In this document: one piece after another, positions 8,313 to 17,459 of the stretch
Numbering within the stretch: position 1 is the first letter of the stretch
How the letters are laid out: each line of letters begins with the position of its first letter
NCBI GenBank assembly: GCA_029550965.1
Contig: JAKPGJ010000009.1
Coordinates: 52,309 to 116,308 of the forward strand
Length of the DNA stretch: 64,000 bases
Direction: 5' to 3'
Source: Bacillota bacterium
Lineage (GTDB): Bacteria > Bacillota > Clostridia > Oscillospirales > CAG-382
The notes under the pieces: model-generated
Database searches by the model: none
Told to the model about the DNA's origin: nothing
The model's input: only the letters and a program-made list of their open reading frames with translations
Program-made: the position numbers and the translations under genes

Positions 8313-9064
8313 TGGTAGTATTCCAAAAACCGCACGCGCTGACAGACACGCCGTTCCACTACTGCCCGGGCTGCACGCACGGCATTGTGCACCGGCTTGT
8401 AGCGGAGGCGATCGACGATCTCGGCGTCGAGGGGGATACAATCGGCATCGCGCCCGTCGGATGCTCGGTATTTGCATATAATTATTTCAACTGCGATATG
8501 ATAGAAGCGCCCCACGGCAGAGCGCCCGCCGTCGCGACGGGCGTCAAGCGCGTCCACCCGTCCAAAATCGTGTTTACCTATCAGGGCGACGGCGACCTGG
8601 CCGCGATCGGCACGGCGGAGACCGTTCACGTCGGCGCGCGGGGCGAGAACATCACCATCATCTTCATCAACAACGCGATTTACGGCATGACCGGCGGTCA
8701 GATGGCGCCGACCACGCTGCTCGATCAGGTCACCACGACCTCCCCGTACGGCCGAAAGAAGGAAATACAGGGCATGCCGGTCAAAGTCTGCGAAATGCTC
8801 GCCACGCTGGACGGCGTCGCGTACGCGGAAAGAGTTTCGGTTGACAGCGTCAAGAACGTGCTCGCGGCAAAGAAAGCGGTTAAGAAGGCTTTTGAGATAC
8901 AGCAGAAAGGCCTGGGGCTTTCCATCGTAGAGGTGCTTTCCACCTGCCCGACCAACTGGGGACTCTCGCCGCTGAAGGCGGTCGAGTGGCTGCGCGAGAA
9001 CATGATGCCCTATTATCCGCTCGGCGTTTACAAGGACGTCACGAAGGAAGGTGAACAGAAATGA
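8312..9064 (+). CDS. 2-oxoacid:ferredoxin oxidoreductase, beta subunit (TPP-binding)
   Basis: The 250-residue beta subunit binds thiamine diphosphate and magnesium: Tyr-Cys-Pro-Gly-Cys-Thr-His-Gly near residue 18, Val-Gly-Cys-Ser near 49, then the Gly-Asp-Gly-Asp motif near residues 92-95 and Asn-Asn-Ala-Ile-Tyr-Gly-Met-Thr-Gly-Gly-Gln near 117, the standard metal and diphosphate ligands. Start and stop overlap both neighbours, so expression is tightly coupled with the alpha and gamma subunits. Confidence 0.92.
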   Translation: MVVFQKPHALTDTPFHYCPGCTHGIVHRLVAEAIDDLGVEGDTIGIAPVGCSVFAYNYFNCDMIEAPHGRAPAVATGVKRVHPSKIVFTYQGDGDLAAIGTAETVHVGARGENITIIFINNAIYGMTGGQMAPTTLLDQVTTTSPYGRKKEIQGMPVKVCEMLATLDGVAYAERVSVDSVKNVLAAKKAVKKAFEIQQKGLGLSIVEVLSTCPTNWGLSPLKAVEWLRENMMPYYPLGVYKDVTKEGEQK

Positions 9065-9594
9065 GCGCGATTCTGATTGCCGGATTCGGCGGCCAGGGCG
9101 TTTTGTTTGCCGGAAAGCAGCTTGCGCTTGCCGGAATGAAAATGGATAAGCAGGTCAGCTTTATCCCTTCCTACGGTCCAGAAATGCGCGGCGGAACCTC
9201 CAACTGCTCGGTCAACATCGACGACGAGCCGATCGGCTCGCCGGTCGTTACCCGGCCGGAAATCCTTTTGGTCTTAAACCTGCCCTCGTTCGAGAAGTTC
9301 GAAAGCAAGGTGGTTCCCGGCGGAACCATGATCGTCAACAGCTCGCTGGTTCATGTAAAATCACAGCGCGCAGACATTCACGCGTACTACATACCCGCGA
9401 CCGAACTTGCCGACCAGAACGGACTGAGCGGGCTCGCGAACGTCATTATGCTCGGCAAGATGTTAAAAGCGACCGGCATTTTTGAGTTTGACTACTTCCG
9501 CGCGTGTCTGCTGGCTTCGGCGCCCAAGTCCAGGCCGCAGCTCGGAGAAATGAACGCAAAGGCATTAGAGATTGGATATAACTATGAAGGATAA
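9061..9594 (+). CDS. 2-oxoacid:ferredoxin oxidoreductase, gamma subunit
   Basis: The 177-residue gamma subunit has the N-terminal Ala-Gly-Phe-Gly-Gly-Gln-Gly-Val-Leu motif and the Ser-Tyr-Gly-Pro-Glu-Met-Arg-Gly-Gly-Thr segment near residue 38 that define the CoA-side domain of POR-type enzymes. The ATG overlaps the beta-subunit stop by four bases. It completes a four-gene set on 7028-9594. The next gene (ispD) begins inside its 3' end, so the oxidoreductase and the isoprenoid genes are probably cotranscribed. Confidence 0.9.
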   Translation: MSAILIAGFGGQGVLFAGKQLALAGMKMDKQVSFIPSYGPEMRGGTSNCSVNIDDEPIGSPVVTRPEILLVLNLPSFEKFESKVVPGGTMIVNSSLVHVKSQRADIHAYYIPATELADQNGLSGLANVIMLGKMLKATGIFEFDYFRACLLASAPKSRPQLGEMNAKALEIGYNYEG

Positions 9595-10321
9595 CACTGA
9601 CGCAAAAGTCAGCAAAAGACCTTTTGTCAGCGGTATTATCGTGGCAGCCGGCAGCAGCGTCCGCATGAACGCGGGCCTGCCCGCCGGAACCATCTCCAAG
9701 CCGCTGATCAAACTCGGCAGAAAAACGGTTTTTGAATACGTCATAGAGGCTTTCGCGGCTTCCTCGGTGGACGAAATCATTGTCGTCTGCGCGGACAAAT
9801 CCGCTTTTCTGCCGCTGATCCCGAAGGAGTTAAAAAAGCCGGTTCGCTTTGCCGAGGGCGGAAAGACCCGCGCCATCTCGGTATATAACGGCGTGTCCGC
9901 TTCCAAACAAGGTGACGGACTGGTTTGCATACACGACTGTGCGCGCCCGTTTGTCACTTCCGAGATGATCGACAAAGTCATCGACGCCGCGGTTCAAAGC
10001 GGGGCGGCGACCGCTTCGCATCCGGTAACCGATACCATTAAATACGTCAATCCGGAAGCAAAAACCATCTACACGCCCGAGCGCAAGTACCTTGTTTCGG
10101 TGCAGACGCCGCAGGCGTTCTCCAAAAAGATATACACCGTATCCTTCGCGCTTGCGCAAAAGCAGAATATGACGGCGACCGACGAGACCAGCATGGTGGA
10201 AAACGCCGGTTTTCAGGTCACGTACGTCGAAACGCCGCGGACAAACATCAAGCTGACGACGCCCGAGGACATTAAAACCGCAAAAGCGATTCTGTTTTTG
10301 CAGGAGAGAGGAGAGCTGTAA
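9584..10321 (+). CDS. ispD: 2-C-methyl-D-erythritol 4-phosphate cytidylyltransferase
   Basis: Third step of the MEP isoprenoid pathway: couples MEP with CTP. The 245-residue protein has the nucleotide-binding Val-Ala-Ala-Gly-Ser-Ser-Val-Arg-Met motif, Lys-Pro-Leu near residue 40, Asp-Cys-Ala-Arg-Pro-Phe near 118 and the C-terminal Thr-Pro-Glu-Asp-Ile segment, all typical of IspD. A few residues are inserted between the first motif and the Lys-Pro-Leu segment. ATG 9584 is preferred to an in-frame TTG at 9572. It is followed by ispF with no gap, the common ispDF order. Confidence 0.9.
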   Translation: MKDNTDAKVSKRPFVSGIIVAAGSSVRMNAGLPAGTISKPLIKLGRKTVFEYVIEAFAASSVDEIIVVCADKSAFLPLIPKELKKPVRFAEGGKTRAISVYNGVSASKQGDGLVCIHDCARPFVTSEMIDKVIDAAVQSGAATASHPVTDTIKYVNPEAKTIYTPERKYLVSVQTPQAFSKKIYTVSFALAQKQNMTATDETSMVENAGFQVTYVETPRTNIKLTTPEDIKTAKAILFLQERGEL

Positions 10322-10801
10322 ATGAACGCTTTTCGAATCGGGCACGGATACGACGTGCACCGGCTTGTCCCGGGCAGAAAGCTAATCATCGGCGGCGTAT
10401 GCGTCCCGCACGAGACCGGGCTTGACGGGCATTCCGACGCGGACGTGCTGCTGCACGCGGTCTGCGACGCGCTCCTCGGCGCGGCGGCGCTGCGGGATAT
10501 CGGTTATCATTTTCCGGACAGCGACGACGCATTCAAGGGCATATCCTCCTTAAAACTGCTCGCGAAAGTGAACGAATTAATCAAAAGCAAGGGTTTTTCT
10601 GTCGGCAACATCGACGCCACCGTCATCGCGCAAAGACCCAAACTTGCGCCCTATATTGCGGAGATGAGAAAAAACATCGCCGAAACGCTGGGTATTGAAA
10701 CAGAGCAGGTAAACATCAAGGCGACCACCGAAGAGGGTTTGGGCTTTACCGGAAAAAAAGAAGGAATCGCCGCGCACGCGGTTGCGCTGATTTATCAATA
10801 A
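10322..10801 (+). CDS. ispF: 2-C-methyl-D-erythritol 2,4-cyclodiphosphate synthase
   Basis: Cyclises CDP-methylerythritol phosphate in the MEP pathway. The 159-residue length is standard. Zinc ligands are visible in Gly-Tyr-Asp-Val-His (Asp10, His12) and in [10 protein letters not shown] near residues 37-46; the C-terminal [12 protein letters not shown] signature is complete. The start follows the ispD stop directly, with the ribosome site (gagaggagag) inside the end of ispD. Confidence 0.95.
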   Translation: MNAFRIGHGYDVHRLVPGRKLIIGGVCVPHETGLDGHSDADVLLHAVCDALLGAAALRDIGYHFPDSDDAFKGISSLKLLAKVNELIKSKGFSVGNIDATVIAQRPKLAPYIAEMRKNIAETLGIETEQVNIKATTEEGLGFTGKKEGIAAHAVALIYQ

Positions 10802-10823
10802 ATCTACGAAAGAATGATTGCTT

Positions 10824-12005
10824 ATGGCGAAATGCAAAATTAAGGGAAACATCGTCACGCCGATGCGGATCATCGAAAACGGCGAGGTCTGCTTTGACGA
10901 AAAAGAAAACCGCATCACCTATGTCGGCGTTCAGAAAAACGATGACGGCGAGTACAAAGTTTATGATTATTCGGGCTGTTACGTCGCGCCCGGCTTTATC
11001 GACATTCACGTGCACGGCGGCGGCGGGCACGACTTTATGGACGGAACTGCCGAGGCTTTCCTGGGCGCCGCAAGACTGCACGCGTCGCACGGAACCGCGA
11101 CGATGCTGCCCACGACCCTCTCCTGCTCCGACGAGGAGCTTTTCGAGGTTTTCAACATCTTTGACAAGGTGCAAAACGCCGAAAACGACGGCTCCTATCT
11201 TGCCGGTCTGCATTTGGAAGGCCCCTACTTCGCGCCGTCCCAAAAAGGCGCGCAGGACGAGCGTTATCTGAAGTTGCCGAAGAAAGAGCATTACGAAAAA
11301 GTGCTCGAAGCGGGCAAGGGCAAAATCCTCCGCTGGACCGCCGCGCCCGAACTGGAGGGCGGCATGGAGCTGGGCGTCGAGCTGAAAAAACGCGGCATTC
11401 TTCCCTCCGCCGGCCATTCGGACGCGTTTTACGAGCAGGCGTTGGAAGCCTATGAGCACGGATACACCATGCTCACCCATTTTTACAGCGGCATGAGCAG
11501 CCTTACCCGAATCAACGGATACCGCTATCCCGGACTGATTGAAAGCGGATACATGATTGATTTTGACGTCGAGATCATCGCGGACGGCTGTCACCTTCCC
11601 GCTTCCCTGCTCAAACTGGTTTACCGCACGAAAGGCGCGGGCAAGGTCGCGCTGATTACCGACGCGATGCGCGGTGCGGGACAGACCGAGGGCGAAACCG
11701 TTTTAGGCTCGCTGAAAAACGGAATGACGGTTTACATAGAGGACGGCGTCGCCAAACTGCCCGACCGAAAGGCGTTCGCAGGCAGCGTCGCGACGACCGA
11801 CCGGCTGGTGCGGAACATGATGCAGCTCGCCGGCGCCGACGTCTGCGACGCCGTGCGGATGATGACCATGACGCCCGCGAAACTGGTCGGACTGCGCACA
11901 AAAGGCGCGCTCGCCGCAGGATTCGACGCTGATTTTACGGTATTTGATGATAATGTAGAGGTATCAATGACCGTTTCCAACGGCAAAGTCGTGTATCAAA
12001 AGTAA
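10824..12005 (+). CDS. nagA: N-acetylglucosamine-6-phosphate deacetylase
   Basis: Removes acetate from GlcNAc-6-P in amino-sugar recycling. The 393-residue amidohydrolase has the metal motif His62-x-His64 in Ile-His-Val-His-Gly-Gly-Gly-Gly, Glu132 in Leu-His-Leu-Glu-Gly-Pro-Tyr-Phe, Gly-His-Ser-Asp-Ala, and the catalytic Asp in Thr-Asp-Ala-Met-Arg-Gly-Ala-Gly. ATG 10824 is chosen over an in-frame TTG six bases upstream. nagB follows, so the two convert GlcNAc-6-P to fructose-6-P. Confidence 0.93.
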   Translation: MAKCKIKGNIVTPMRIIENGEVCFDEKENRITYVGVQKNDDGEYKVYDYSGCYVAPGFIDIHVHGGGGHDFMDGTAEAFLGAARLHASHGTATMLPTTLSCSDEELFEVFNIFDKVQNAENDGSYLAGLHLEGPYFAPSQKGAQDERYLKLPKKEHYEKVLEAGKGKILRWTAAPELEGGMELGVELKKRGILPSAGHSDAFYEQALEAYEHGYTMLTHFYSGMSSLTRINGYRYPGLIESGYMIDFDVEIIADGCHLPASLLKLVYRTKGAGKVALITDAMRGAGQTEGETVLGSLKNGMTVYIEDGVAKLPDRKAFAGSVATTDRLVRNMMQLAGADVCDAVRMMTMTPAKLVGLRTKGALAAGFDADFTVFDDNVEVSMTVSNGKVVYQK

Positions 12006-12033
12006 TAAGGCCAAAGAAAGGCATGGACGGACT

Positions 12034-12804
12034 ATGAGCTTGATAAAAACAGGGAAACAGGACCTTTTGACATATAAGATTTACCAAACAAGAGACGAGA
12101 TGGGCAAAGCCGCGGCAGCCGAAGCCGCCGAAGCGATCAAAAAACTGTTGGAAACAAAAGGCGAGATTAACATGATTTTTGCCGCCGCGCCCTCTCAAAA
12201 CGAGTTTCTGGCGGCGCTAACAGCCGACAAGAGTATTGATTTTACGAAGATCAACGCGTTTCATATGGACGAATACATCGGGCTGCCCGCCGACGCGCCG
12301 CAGCGGTTCGCGAACTTTTTAAAAAGAAGCCTGTTCGACAAGGTGCCGTTTAAATCGGTAAACATAATCGACTGCACCGCGCCCGACCCGGAAAAGGAGT
12401 GCGAGCGGTACGCCGCCCTTTTGAAGGAATACCCCTGCGACATCGTCTGCATGGGCATCGGCGAGAACGGGCACATCGCGTTCAACGACCCGCACGACGC
12501 GGATTTTGACGACCCGAAAACGGTCAAAGTCGTCTCGCTCGACGAGGTCTGCCGCCAGCAGCAGGTCAACGACGGGTGCTTTCGCAGCATAGACGAAGTG
12601 CCGAAATACGCGCTTTCGCTGACAATCCCCGCGCTAATCGCGCCGGAATACGTTTTCTGCGTCGTTCCCGCAAAAACGAAAGCCGACGCGGTAAAGAACA
12701 CGCTGACCGGTCCCATCGACGAATCCTGCCCGGCGTCCATTCTTCGCAGGCATAAAAACGCGGTGCTTTATTTGGATATGGACAGCGCCGCGCTCGTATT
12801 ATAA
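12034..12804 (+). CDS. nagB: Glucosamine-6-phosphate deaminase
   Basis: Converts glucosamine-6-P to fructose-6-P and ammonia. The 256-residue protein has Phe-His-Met-Asp-Glu-Tyr near residues 76-81 and the active-site loop Gly-Ile-Gly-Glu-Asn-Gly-His-Ile-Ala-Phe-Asn-Asp-Pro at 141-153, including the ring-opening His147. The N-terminus is slightly atypical (Phe-Ala-Ala-Ala-Pro-Ser-Gln where the classical enzyme has a Gly-rich Thr-Gly-Ser-Thr-Pro loop), so a related sugar-phosphate substrate cannot be excluded. It forms a pair with nagA. Confidence 0.87.
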   Translation: MSLIKTGKQDLLTYKIYQTRDEMGKAAAAEAAEAIKKLLETKGEINMIFAAAPSQNEFLAALTADKSIDFTKINAFHMDEYIGLPADAPQRFANFLKRSLFDKVPFKSVNIIDCTAPDPEKECERYAALLKEYPCDIVCMGIGENGHIAFNDPHDADFDDPKTVKVVSLDEVCRQQQVNDGCFRSIDEVPKYALSLTIPALIAPEYVFCVVPAKTKADAVKNTLTGPIDESCPASILRRHKNAVLYLDMDSAALVL

Positions 12805-12852
12805 AAAAACTGGGTTACTATTGGTGCTTTATCGGCACAGAAAGGAAACCAT

Positions 12853-14112
12853 ATGACTTTTGAGCGTTCACAAATCAAAGAGGGCGTATCCCTCTCGGCC
12901 GTAAAAACAAACAAGTTTAAAACCAATCTTTTAACCGTCAATCTCCTTGTTCCGCTGAGAAAAGAAACCGCTTCGCTCAACTCGCTGCTGACCGACGTAA
13001 TCAAACGCGGTACCGTCCATTACCCGACCATGCAGAGTCTGAACAAAAAGCAGGACGAACTGTATTCGCTCGGGCTTGCTTCGTATGTCCAGAAACGCGG
13101 CGAGGTTCAGGCCGTGGTATTTGAGCTGAGCGCGATTGACGACAACTATACCTTTGATAAAACAAATTTGCTCGAGCAGTCCATGCAGCTGCTGGGCGAG
13201 ATGATCTTCAACCCGATCACGGAAAACGGCGTTTTTGTCGCGGACTACGTCGCGCAGGAAAAAAAGAACCTGATCGACTCGATCAAAGCGCAGATCAACA
13301 ACAAGACGACGTACGCGATTACGCGCTGCCACGAGGTTATGTGCGCGGACGAGCCTTTCTCGGTCAATGTTGCCGGCGATATTGATATCGTCGAAAAAAT
13401 TACCCCCGAACAGCTTTACGCGCAGTACAAGACGCTTTTGAACACCGCGGCGGTCGAAGTGCTGTATGTGGGCAGCATGGAGCCTTCGTATATCGCCGAA
13501 CTGATTTCAAAATACCTGCCCTTTGACGCAAGAAAGCCCGCCCCCATGGAAACCGTCGTCAGGACCACGGCGGGCGAGGTGAAATACCATATCGACAAAA
13601 TGCAGATCAACCAGTGCAAGCTGTCCATCGGACTTCGCACCGGCACCACCCTGAAGGACAAAGACTATATCAAATTCGCGCTGTTCAACGAGCTGTTCGG
13701 CGGTTCGCCCTCGAGCAAGCTGTTTATGAACGTCCGCGAGAAAAAGAGCCTTTGCTATTACTGCCAACCGATAGTCGAAGCCGTCAAGGGCGTCATGGTC
13801 ATCGCCAGCGGCGTGGATATAAAGAACAAAGACACCACGTTCGAAGCGATTATGGAGCAGCTTAAAGATATCCAGAACGGCAACATCAGCGACGCGGAGT
13901 TAAGAGACGCCAGAAAATCGCTGGAAAACTTTTACCGCGAGATTACCGACAGCCCCGCTTCGATTTGCTCGTGGTATCTTGCGCGCATCATCGCCGGACG
14001 CGCCGATTCGCCGGAGGAAGCGGCAAAACTTGTGAACGCCGTCACCAAACAGGATATTATTGACATATCCAAGAAGCTGGTTCTTGATACTGTTTACAGT
14101 CTGGAGGCCTAA
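12853..14112 (+). CDS. M16 family peptidase-like protein, non-catalytic partner (YmfF type)
   Basis: A 419-residue M16 fold protein without the HxxEH zinc motif, so it is likely the inactive half of a heterodimer with the next gene. It contains the characteristic Phe-Gly-Gly-Ser-Pro-Ser-Ser-Lys-Leu-Phe segment near residue 282 and Arg-Glu-Lys-Lys-Ser-Leu-Cys-Tyr-Tyr. The pair corresponds in order and type to Bacillus YmfF and YmfH, proteins linked to modification of elongation factor P with 5-aminopentanol. AAAGGAAACC precedes the ATG. Two bases separate it from the catalytic gene. Confidence 0.85.
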   Translation: MTFERSQIKEGVSLSAVKTNKFKTNLLTVNLLVPLRKETASLNSLLTDVIKRGTVHYPTMQSLNKKQDELYSLGLASYVQKRGEVQAVVFELSAIDDNYTFDKTNLLEQSMQLLGEMIFNPITENGVFVADYVAQEKKNLIDSIKAQINNKTTYAITRCHEVMCADEPFSVNVAGDIDIVEKITPEQLYAQYKTLLNTAAVEVLYVGSMEPSYIAELISKYLPFDARKPAPMETVVRTTAGEVKYHIDKMQINQCKLSIGLRTGTTLKDKDYIKFALFNELFGGSPSSKLFMNVREKKSLCYYCQPIVEAVKGVMVIASGVDIKNKDTTFEAIMEQLKDIQNGNISDAELRDARKSLENFYREITDSPASICSWYLARIIAGRADSPEEAAKLVNAVTKQDIIDISKKLVLDTVYSLEA

Positions 14113-14114
14113 TT

Positions 14115-15395
14115 ATGTGTTTTTTAGTAAAAGAAAATAAGGAAATCAACGAGAAATACTACTACAAGGTTCACAAAACCGGGCTTCCGATTTATGTTTT
14201 CCCGAAGAATCATTCGACCTCCTTCGCTGTGTTCGGCACGCGGTTCGGCTCGGTCGACTCCACTTTCAAAACCGCCGACGACAAGGATTTCGTCACGGTT
14301 CCGGACGGTGTTGCGCACTTCCTGGAGCACAAACTGTTTGAGGACGAGAACGGCAACGACGCTTTTACCCGCTACGCGCAGTACGGCGGCGACGCGAACG
14401 CCTTTACCTCTTTTGTAAGAACCGCCTATCTTTTCTCCTGCACTAATAATTTCAACGAAAACCTCGAGGTGCTTTTGGATTTTGTAACCCATCCCTACTT
14501 CACCGAACAGACGGTAAAGAAGGAGCAGGGCATCATCGGGGAAGAAATCAGAATGTACGAGGACAACCCGAACTGGCGCGTTTTCTTCAACATGCTGGCC
14601 GCGATGTACGTCAACCACCCCATCCGCAGGGATATCGCGGGAACCATCGAGTCCATCTCGCAAATTACGCCCGAGATACTATATAAATGCTACAACGCTT
14701 TCTACAACCTGCACAACATGGCGCTGTGCGTCTGCGGCGACGTAACCCCCGAGCAGGTGGAAGCGGTCTGCGACAAGGTGCTAAAACCCGCGCCGGAAGT
14801 CAGCATCGCCCGCATGACCGTTGACGAGCCGGAGCACATTCATCAGGAAAGAGTCACGCTCAACCTCGAAGTGGCGCAGCCGCTGTTCTGCATCGGAATC
14901 AAGCAAACACCCGCGAAAACGCCTGAAGAGCGGCTGAAGAAAAGCGCGGTCAATAACATTCTTTTACAGCTTATGTTTGGAAAATCCAGCGACTTTTACA
15001 ACCGCCATTACGAGAGCGGGCTGATTAACAGCAAGTTCTCCGCTTCTTTCGAGCAGGAACGGCAGTATGCTTTTGTCGATATTGCGGGAAGCTGCGAAAA
15101 CCCCGACGGCGTAAAGGAAGCGGTCTGCGAAGAAATTACGAAACGCAAGGAGCAATTCTTTACGAGAGAGGAGTTCGAGCGCACCAAGCGCGCGGTTTAC
15201 GCGAACTTCCTGTTTAACTTCGATTCCACCGAGAGAATTGCGACCGATTTTCTGACCTATATTTTCGCCGATACCGATATGCTGGATTTTCCGGCCGCAA
15301 TATCCAACGTGACCTATGAGGACGCGATGGAGGAACTCTCGGCTTCGTACGACACAGGCAAATGCGTTTTAAGCATCATATTCCCGAAAAAATAA
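14115..15395 (+). CDS. M16 family zinc peptidase, catalytic partner (YmfH type)
   Basis: A 426-residue M16 metallopeptidase with the inverted zinc motif His68-x-x-Glu71-His72 (Ala-His-Phe-Leu-Glu-His-Lys-Leu-Phe) and the downstream Gly-Ile-Ile-Gly-Glu-Glu-Ile-Arg-Met-Tyr helix that supplies the third ligand. Paired with the preceding non-catalytic subunit, matching the YmfF/YmfH arrangement. The likely target is a small peptide or a processing step tied to EF-P modification, known only by analogy; efp itself is not in this window. Confidence 0.88.
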   Translation: MCFLVKENKEINEKYYYKVHKTGLPIYVFPKNHSTSFAVFGTRFGSVDSTFKTADDKDFVTVPDGVAHFLEHKLFEDENGNDAFTRYAQYGGDANAFTSFVRTAYLFSCTNNFNENLEVLLDFVTHPYFTEQTVKKEQGIIGEEIRMYEDNPNWRVFFNMLAAMYVNHPIRRDIAGTIESISQITPEILYKCYNAFYNLHNMALCVCGDVTPEQVEAVCDKVLKPAPEVSIARMTVDEPEHIHQERVTLNLEVAQPLFCIGIKQTPAKTPEERLKKSAVNNILLQLMFGKSSDFYNRHYESGLINSKFSASFEQERQYAFVDIAGSCENPDGVKEAVCEEITKRKEQFFTREEFERTKRAVYANFLFNFDSTERIATDFLTYIFADTDMLDFPAAISNVTYEDAMEELSASYDTGKCVLSIIFPKK

Positions 15396-15415
15396 GATAA
15401 GGAGGCAAAACGCGG

Positions 15416-16522
15416 ATGGCAAACATCAATCATGTCACCTTCCCCGGTCTCGGTCTTGATTTTCAACTGAACGAGATTGCCTTTTCCATCGGCGATCTAA
15501 AGGTCAGATGGTACGGCATTATTCTCTGCATCGGCATTATCGCGGGTTTTATCTACTTTTTAAACCGCGCGTCCAAAACGGAGGGGATCGACCCGGACCA
15601 TGTGTATAATATCACGCTCATCACGGTTATCATCGCGATCATCGGCGCACGCTTTGTCTTTGTCGTTACAAACTTAGACAAATACAACTCCTTTTGGGAA
15701 ATGATTAACATCACGAACGGCGGCATCGCGATTTACGGCGCGATCATTTTCGGTTTAATATCCATGCTGATTTACTGCCGCGTCAAGAAACTCAACACCT
15801 ACGCGGTGCTGGATTCCGCCGCGCCCGGCGTAATGCTCGGGCAAATCATCGGCAGATGGGGCAATTTCGTAAACGCGGAAGCGTACGGCTATTCCGAAGG
15901 CGTTGAGAAACTGCCGTGGAGAATGGGTCTGGACGAAGTTTTTATAGACGATGTCTACAGAAGCGATATTCAGTTTGTCCATCCGACCTTCTTATACGAA
16001 TCTCTTTGGAACCTGATCGGCTTTATTATCATCAGCTTTATATACAGAAAGAAGAAGTTTGACGGTCAAATCTTCTGCAGCTACATAGCCTGGTACGGAC
16101 TGGGCAGAGGCTTTATAGAACTTCTGCGCACCGACAGCCTGCGTGTCGCGGGATTGAAGCTGAACTCAATCATCGGTTTTGCCTCCTTCGTTGTCGGCCT
16201 AATCCTGTTTATTATTCTTGCGCAGAAGACCAAGAAAGAGCTTGCGAGCGCGGTCAGCTACGAGAGCAAGTTCTCGGCGCTCAAAGTCGCGTCCGAGGGC
16301 GACGCGCTCAAGCCCATTGACGATTCGGTCCTGACCGGCAGCGATCCTTCTGCGGAAGAAGCTGAAGAACCGGGCGAAAGCGAAGAAGAAAGCGAAAAAA
16401 CAGCAGAAGAAGACGCCGCGGAAACACCAGAGGACGCGGAAAACGCCGACGAAGCGGATTTTGACGCCGAAACGCTCGCAGAACAGGACAGCCTGGACAA
16501 AGACGCGGAGGATAAAGAATAG
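15416..16522 (+). CDS. lgt: Prolipoprotein diacylglyceryl transferase with acidic C-terminal tail
   Basis: Transfers diacylglycerol from phosphatidylglycerol to the lipobox cysteine of prelipoproteins. The enzyme core has the Lgt signature Gly-Arg-Trp-Gly-Asn-Phe-Val-Asn near residue 144, Arg-Trp-Tyr-Gly near residue 38, and about seven membrane helices. The last helix ends near residue 270 and is followed by about 95 residues very rich in Glu, Asp and Ala, a soluble tail absent from typical enzymes of about 270 residues. AAGGAGG lies ten bases before the ATG. The folD start follows the stop directly. Confidence 0.92.
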   Translation: MANINHVTFPGLGLDFQLNEIAFSIGDLKVRWYGIILCIGIIAGFIYFLNRASKTEGIDPDHVYNITLITVIIAIIGARFVFVVTNLDKYNSFWEMINITNGGIAIYGAIIFGLISMLIYCRVKKLNTYAVLDSAAPGVMLGQIIGRWGNFVNAEAYGYSEGVEKLPWRMGLDEVFIDDVYRSDIQFVHPTFLYESLWNLIGFIIISFIYRKKKFDGQIFCSYIAWYGLGRGFIELLRTDSLRVAGLKLNSIIGFASFVVGLILFIILAQKTKKELASAVSYESKFSALKVASEGDALKPIDDSVLTGSDPSAEEAEEPGESEEESEKTAEEDAAETPEDAENADEADFDAETLAEQDSLDKDAEDKE

Positions 16523-17374
16523 ATGGCGCAGATTCTTGACGGAAAACTGGTTTCGCAAAAAGTAAAGGACGAGGTAGCCGCGGAAATCAAACGGCTTGCC
16601 GAAAAAGGTTTTCGCGCTCCCTGTCTGGCGGTGATTTTAGTCGGCGACGACGAAGCCTCGAAGGTGTATGTTCGGAACAAAAAGCGCGCCTGCGAAGCGG
16701 TCGGCATTCAATCGTTAGAGTACCTGCTTCCGGCGGACACCCGGCAGGAAGAACTGGACGCTTTGGTGGACCGGCTGAACCGGGACGACGCCGTGGACGG
16801 CATTCTGGTGCAGCTGCCATTGCCGAAGCACTTAAACGAGCAGAGCATTATCAACCGAATCGCTGTTGACAAGGACGTTGACGCTTTCCACCCGCACAAT
16901 GTCGGCAAAATCATGCTCGGCGTACCAAAACTTCTGCCCTGCACGCCCGCCGGCGTCATGCGGCTGTTGGAAGAGTACTCGATCTCCGTCAGCGGCAAGG
17001 AATGCGTTGTGGTCGGCAGAAGCAACATTGTCGGCAAGCCGATGGCGCAGCTGCTGCTCGCGGCAAACGGCACCGTCACAATCTGCCACTCGCGCACGCC
17101 CGACCTCGCGGCGCACACCCGCAGAGCGGATATTTTGGTGGTCGCGATCGGCAAGGCGAAAATGATTACCGCCGATATGATTCAGGAAGGCGCGGTGGTC
17201 ATCGACGTCGGCATGAACCGCAGCGAGGGAAAACTGTGCGGCGACGTCGATTTCGAGGGATGCTTGCAGAAGGCGTCCTACATAACCCCGGTTCCCGGCG
17301 GCGTCGGACTTATGACCGTAGCCATGCTGATGCAGAACACCCTTACAGCCTATAAGCTGCATATAAACATATAA
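16523..17374 (+). CDS. folD: Bifunctional methylenetetrahydrofolate dehydrogenase/cyclohydrolase
   Basis: Interconverts methylene-, methenyl- and 10-formyl-tetrahydrofolate. The 283-residue protein carries Tyr49-x3-Lys53 (Tyr-Val-Arg-Asn-Lys), Gln-Leu-Pro-Leu-Pro near residue 97, Asp-Val-Asp-Ala-Phe-His-Pro near 120 and the cofactor motif Val-Gly-Arg-Ser-Asn-Ile-Val-Gly-Lys-Pro near 161. It is the last gene of the rightward block and is followed within five bases by a strong terminator hairpin. Confidence 0.95.
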   Translation: MAQILDGKLVSQKVKDEVAAEIKRLAEKGFRAPCLAVILVGDDEASKVYVRNKKRACEAVGIQSLEYLLPADTRQEELDALVDRLNRDDAVDGILVQLPLPKHLNEQSIINRIAVDKDVDAFHPHNVGKIMLGVPKLLPCTPAGVMRLLEEYSISVSGKECVVVGRSNIVGKPMAQLLLAANGTVTICHSRTPDLAAHTRRADILVVAIGKAKMITADMIQEGAVVIDVGMNRSEGKLCGDVDFEGCLQKASYITPVPGGVGLMTVAMLMQNTLTAYKLHINI

Positions 17375-17378
17375 AATG

Positions 17379-17412
17379 ATCCTCGAAAGAAATATCTTTC
17401 GAGGATTTTTTT
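17379..17412 (+). terminator. Rho-independent terminator after folD
   Basis: An 11-bp perfect stem (ATCCTCGAAAG, 17379-17389, with its complement at 17396-17406), a six-base loop and a run of seven T. It closes the long rightward operon that begins upstream of thyX. Confidence 0.9.
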
Positions 17413-17459
17413 AAGTATCGAAGCGGAGAGATTTATCGGCGGCGGCATGGCTTTCTTAG

